NCBI RefSeq assembly: GCF_001517425.1
Contig: NZ_FBWL01000171.1
Coordinates: 124,001-188,000, forward strand
Direction: 5' to 3'
Length of the DNA: 64,000 nt
Source of the DNA: Clostridium sp. C105KSO13
Lineage (GTDB): Bacteria; Bacillota; Clostridia; Lachnospirales; Lachnospiraceae
A program made the position numbers and the translations under genes. Under the pieces are notes generated by a model. The model was given only the letters and a program-made list of their open reading frames with translations. It had not been told where the DNA came from and searched no databases. Shown piece after piece: positions 62,039-64,000 of this stretch; positions within the stretch are counted from its first letter, which is position 1, and each line of letters starts with the position of its first letter.

Positions 62039-64000
62039 ATGATGAAGATTATCAAAAAAGACGGGACAAAAGAAGATTTTAATGTACAGAAGGTCGTAGT
62101 AGCGGTCAATAAATCAGCTTATCGGGCCCTGATTAAATTCACAGACGAGGAACTGGATTATATCTGTCAATTTGTGGAGGAGAAAGCAAAGTCATTAAAT
62201 GTCACAGACATCCCCATTGCAGAGATGCATAATATAGTGGAGGGGGCCCTTGAAAAGGTGAATCCGGTTGTGGCAAAGAGTTACAGGGATTATCGGAATT
62301 ACAAACAGGATTTTGTACAGATGCTGGATGATGTGTACAAGAAGAGCCAGTCTATTATGTATATCGGCGACAAAGAGAACAGCAATACCGACAGTGCTCT
62401 TGTATCCACTAAGAGAAGTTTGATTTTCAACGAACTGAATAAAGAATTGTATAAGAAGTTCTTTCTGACTGTAGAGGAGATACAGGCTATACGCGAAGGG
62501 TACATCTATATCCATGATATGTCTGCCAGAAGGGATACAATGAACTGCTGCCTTTTTGATGTGAAGAGCGTGTTAAATGGCGGCTTTGAGATGGGAAATC
62601 TATGGTACAATGAGCCCAAAACTCTGGACACTGCCTTTGACGTTATAGGAGATATTGTGCTGAGTGCGGCAAGCCAGCAGTATGGCGGCTTTACTGTTCC
62701 AAACGTAGATGAGATTTTGGAGCCTTATGCCGAAAAATCACACAAACGTCTTCTTGAAAAGTATAGAGGCCTTGAACTTCCCGAAGAGATGGTTCAGAAG
62801 GTTGCATGGAAGGATTTAGAGAAAGAGATGGAGCAGGGCTTTCAGGGATGGGAGTACAAGTTTAATTCTGTTTCTTCAAGCCGCGGTGATTATCCCTTTA
62901 TTACAGTATCAGCTGGAACCCGTACCAGCATTTACGGCAAACTGGCAACATTTAAGATGTTGGAGGTGCGCCGGAAAGGGCAGGGAAAAGAGGGGCACAA
63001 AAAGCCGGTTCTCTTTCCCAAAATTGTATTTTTATATGATGAGAATCTCCACGGCCCGGGAAAGCCTATGGAGGATTTGTTTGAGGCCGGCATAGAGTGC
63101 TCGAGGAAAACCATGTATCCTGATTGGCTCAGTCTGACCGGAGAAGGTTATGTGCCGAGTATGTACAAAAAGTACGGAAAAATTGTAAGCCCTATGGGCT
63201 GCAGGGCATTTTTATCTCCCTGGTACGAAAGAGGAGGAATGGAGCCCGCAGACGAGAAGGACGAGCCGGTATTTGTGGGCAGATTTAATATAGGGGCTAT
63301 CAGTCTGCATCTGCCTATGATATATGCGAAGTCTCAGCAGGAAAACAAGCCATTTTTTGAAGTATTGGATTATTATCTGAACCTGATCAGGAAGCTGCAC
63401 CAGAGAACCTATGATTATCTGGGTGAACTAAAGGCATCCACCAACCCGCTGGCATACTGTGAAGGTGGATTCTACGGTGGGCATTTGGGCTTATATGATA
63501 AAATAAAGCCTCTCCTGAAGTCGGCAACAGCATCTTTCGGCATTACGGCATTGAATGAACTACAAGAGCTTTACAATAAAAAATCCCTGGTCGAAGACGG
63601 GGAATTTGCCGTTGAGACTTTAAGCCACATTAATGATAAGATCAATGAGTTCAAGGAAGAAGACGGGCATCTGTATGCAATCTACGGTACACCTGCAGAG
63701 AATCTCTGCGGCGTACAGGTACAGCAGTTCCGCAAGAAATACGGGATTATTGAAAATGTGTCTGACAGGGAATATATAAGCAACAGTTTTCACTGTCACG
63801 TGAGCGAGGATATTACACCTATTGAAAAACAGGATCTGGAGGGCCGGTTCTGGAATTTATGTAATGGCGGAAAGATTCAGTATGTAAAATATCCGATTAA
63901 TTATAATATAGAAGCTGTGAAGTCCCTGGTCAGAAGAGCTATGGACAAGGGTTTCTACGAAGGAGTAAACCTTTCTCTTTCTTATTGCGATGACTGCGGA
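62039..64000 (+). CDS. nrdD: Anaerobic ribonucleoside-triphosphate reductase, class III (3' end beyond right edge)
   Basis: Makes deoxyribonucleotides under anaerobic conditions through a glycyl radical. 654 codons are visible from ATG 62039, which follows AAGGAG by 8 bp. Residues 3-95 are an ATP-cone (IIKKDGTKEDFNVQKVVVAV), followed by the NrdD barrel with YIYIHDMSARRDTMNC, CLFDVKSVLNGG, QYGGFTVPNVDE and PAENLCGVQVQQF. The frame is still open at YCDDCG, the first half of the C-terminal four-cysteine zinc site, so the zinc knuckle and glycyl loop lie outside. Full proteins are about 700-730 residues. nrdG is expected downstream. Confidence 0.96.
   Translation, partial: MMKIIKKDGTKEDFNVQKVVVAVNKSAYRALIKFTDEELDYICQFVEEKAKSLNVTDIPIAEMHNIVEGALEKVNPVVAKSYRDYRNYKQDFVQMLDDVYKKSQSIMYIGDKENSNTDSALVSTKRSLIFNELNKELYKKFFLTVEEIQAIREGYIYIHDMSARRDTMNCCLFDVKSVLNGGFEMGNLWYNEPKTLDTAFDVIGDIVLSAASQQYGGFTVPNVDEILEPYAEKSHKRLLEKYRGLELPEEMVQKVAWKDLEKEMEQGFQGWEYKFNSVSSSRGDYPFITVSAGTRTSIYGKLATFKMLEVRRKGQGKEGHKKPVLFPKIVFLYDENLHGPGKPMEDLFEAGIECSRKTMYPDWLSLTGEGYVPSMYKKYGKIVSPMGCRAFLSPWYERGGMEPADEKDEPVFVGRFNIGAISLHLPMIYAKSQQENKPFFEVLDYYLNLIRKLHQRTYDYLGELKASTNPLAYCEGGFYGGHLGLYDKIKPLLKSATASFGITALNELQELYNKKSLVEDGEFAVETLSHINDKINEFKEEDGHLYAIYGTPAENLCGVQVQQFRKKYGIIENVSDREYISNSFHCHVSEDITPIEKQDLEGRFWNLCNGGKIQYVKYPINYNIEAVKSLVRRAMDKGFYEGVNLSLSYCDDCG

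Overview
The window reads as chromosome from an anaerobic, spore-forming, probably motile Firmicute, most likely a gut Lachnospiraceae. The reasons are the order cysE-cysS-mrnC-rlmB-sigH, two T-box leaders, a class III ribonucleotide reductase (nrdD), a second glycyl radical enzyme with its activase, a BclA-like collagen protein beside a glycosyltransferase, two chemoreceptors, and moderately AT-rich DNA with AGGAGG-type ribosome sites. The species cannot be fixed from sequence alone.

Layout. 1-9956: a LysR regulator cut by the left edge, a DUF1461 membrane protein, then purL, an M20 amidohydrolase, an NCS2 purine permease and adenine deaminase (purine synthesis and salvage). 10034-22363: one long operon with a complete family-5 peptide ABC transporter, a GH29 alpha-fucosidase, a DeoR regulator, a CutC-family protein, a transglutaminase-fold protein with a redoxin-like tail, and an M28 peptidase; together they look like a system for importing and dismantling fucosylated glycopeptides. 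22348-25125: a chemoreceptor with a SigD-type -10 box, a uracil-DNA glycosylase family protein, tRNA-Met and tRNA-Val. 25278-31708: ispF, an Eis-like acetyltransferase, and a T-box-controlled cysteine block ending in sigH. 31793-45166: tRNA-Thr, dtd, glnS, a MocR regulator, purA, several small proteins, T-box-controlled thrS, an AI-2E family transporter and metA.

45163-46439 is a decayed spot: C-terminal pieces of a divergent antiporter/LysR pair abut as if one deletion removed both 5' halves, and a Fis-type HTH remnant lies beside them. A second chemoreceptor, the glycosyltransferase/collagen pair and a double-rhodanese lipoprotein follow. A magnesium P-type ATPase gene at 52472-54662 is broken by two internal losses.

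54760-61878 is the best candidate for an undescribed pathway. It encodes a glycyl radical enzyme activase, a glycyl radical enzyme with a Cys-Gln-Glu-Pro active site but an unusual glycyl loop (RIHGTF), an FGGY sugar kinase, a GntR regulator with a sugar-binding-like C-terminus, and an FMN-dependent hydroxyacid oxidase-family protein with an N-terminal cysteine cluster. A strong promoter overlaid by a 14-bp-arm palindrome drives it. The kinase suggests a sugar or polyol substrate, possibly phosphorylated before or after the radical step. The window ends inside nrdD, which is preceded by two NrdR-like boxes 31 bp apart.
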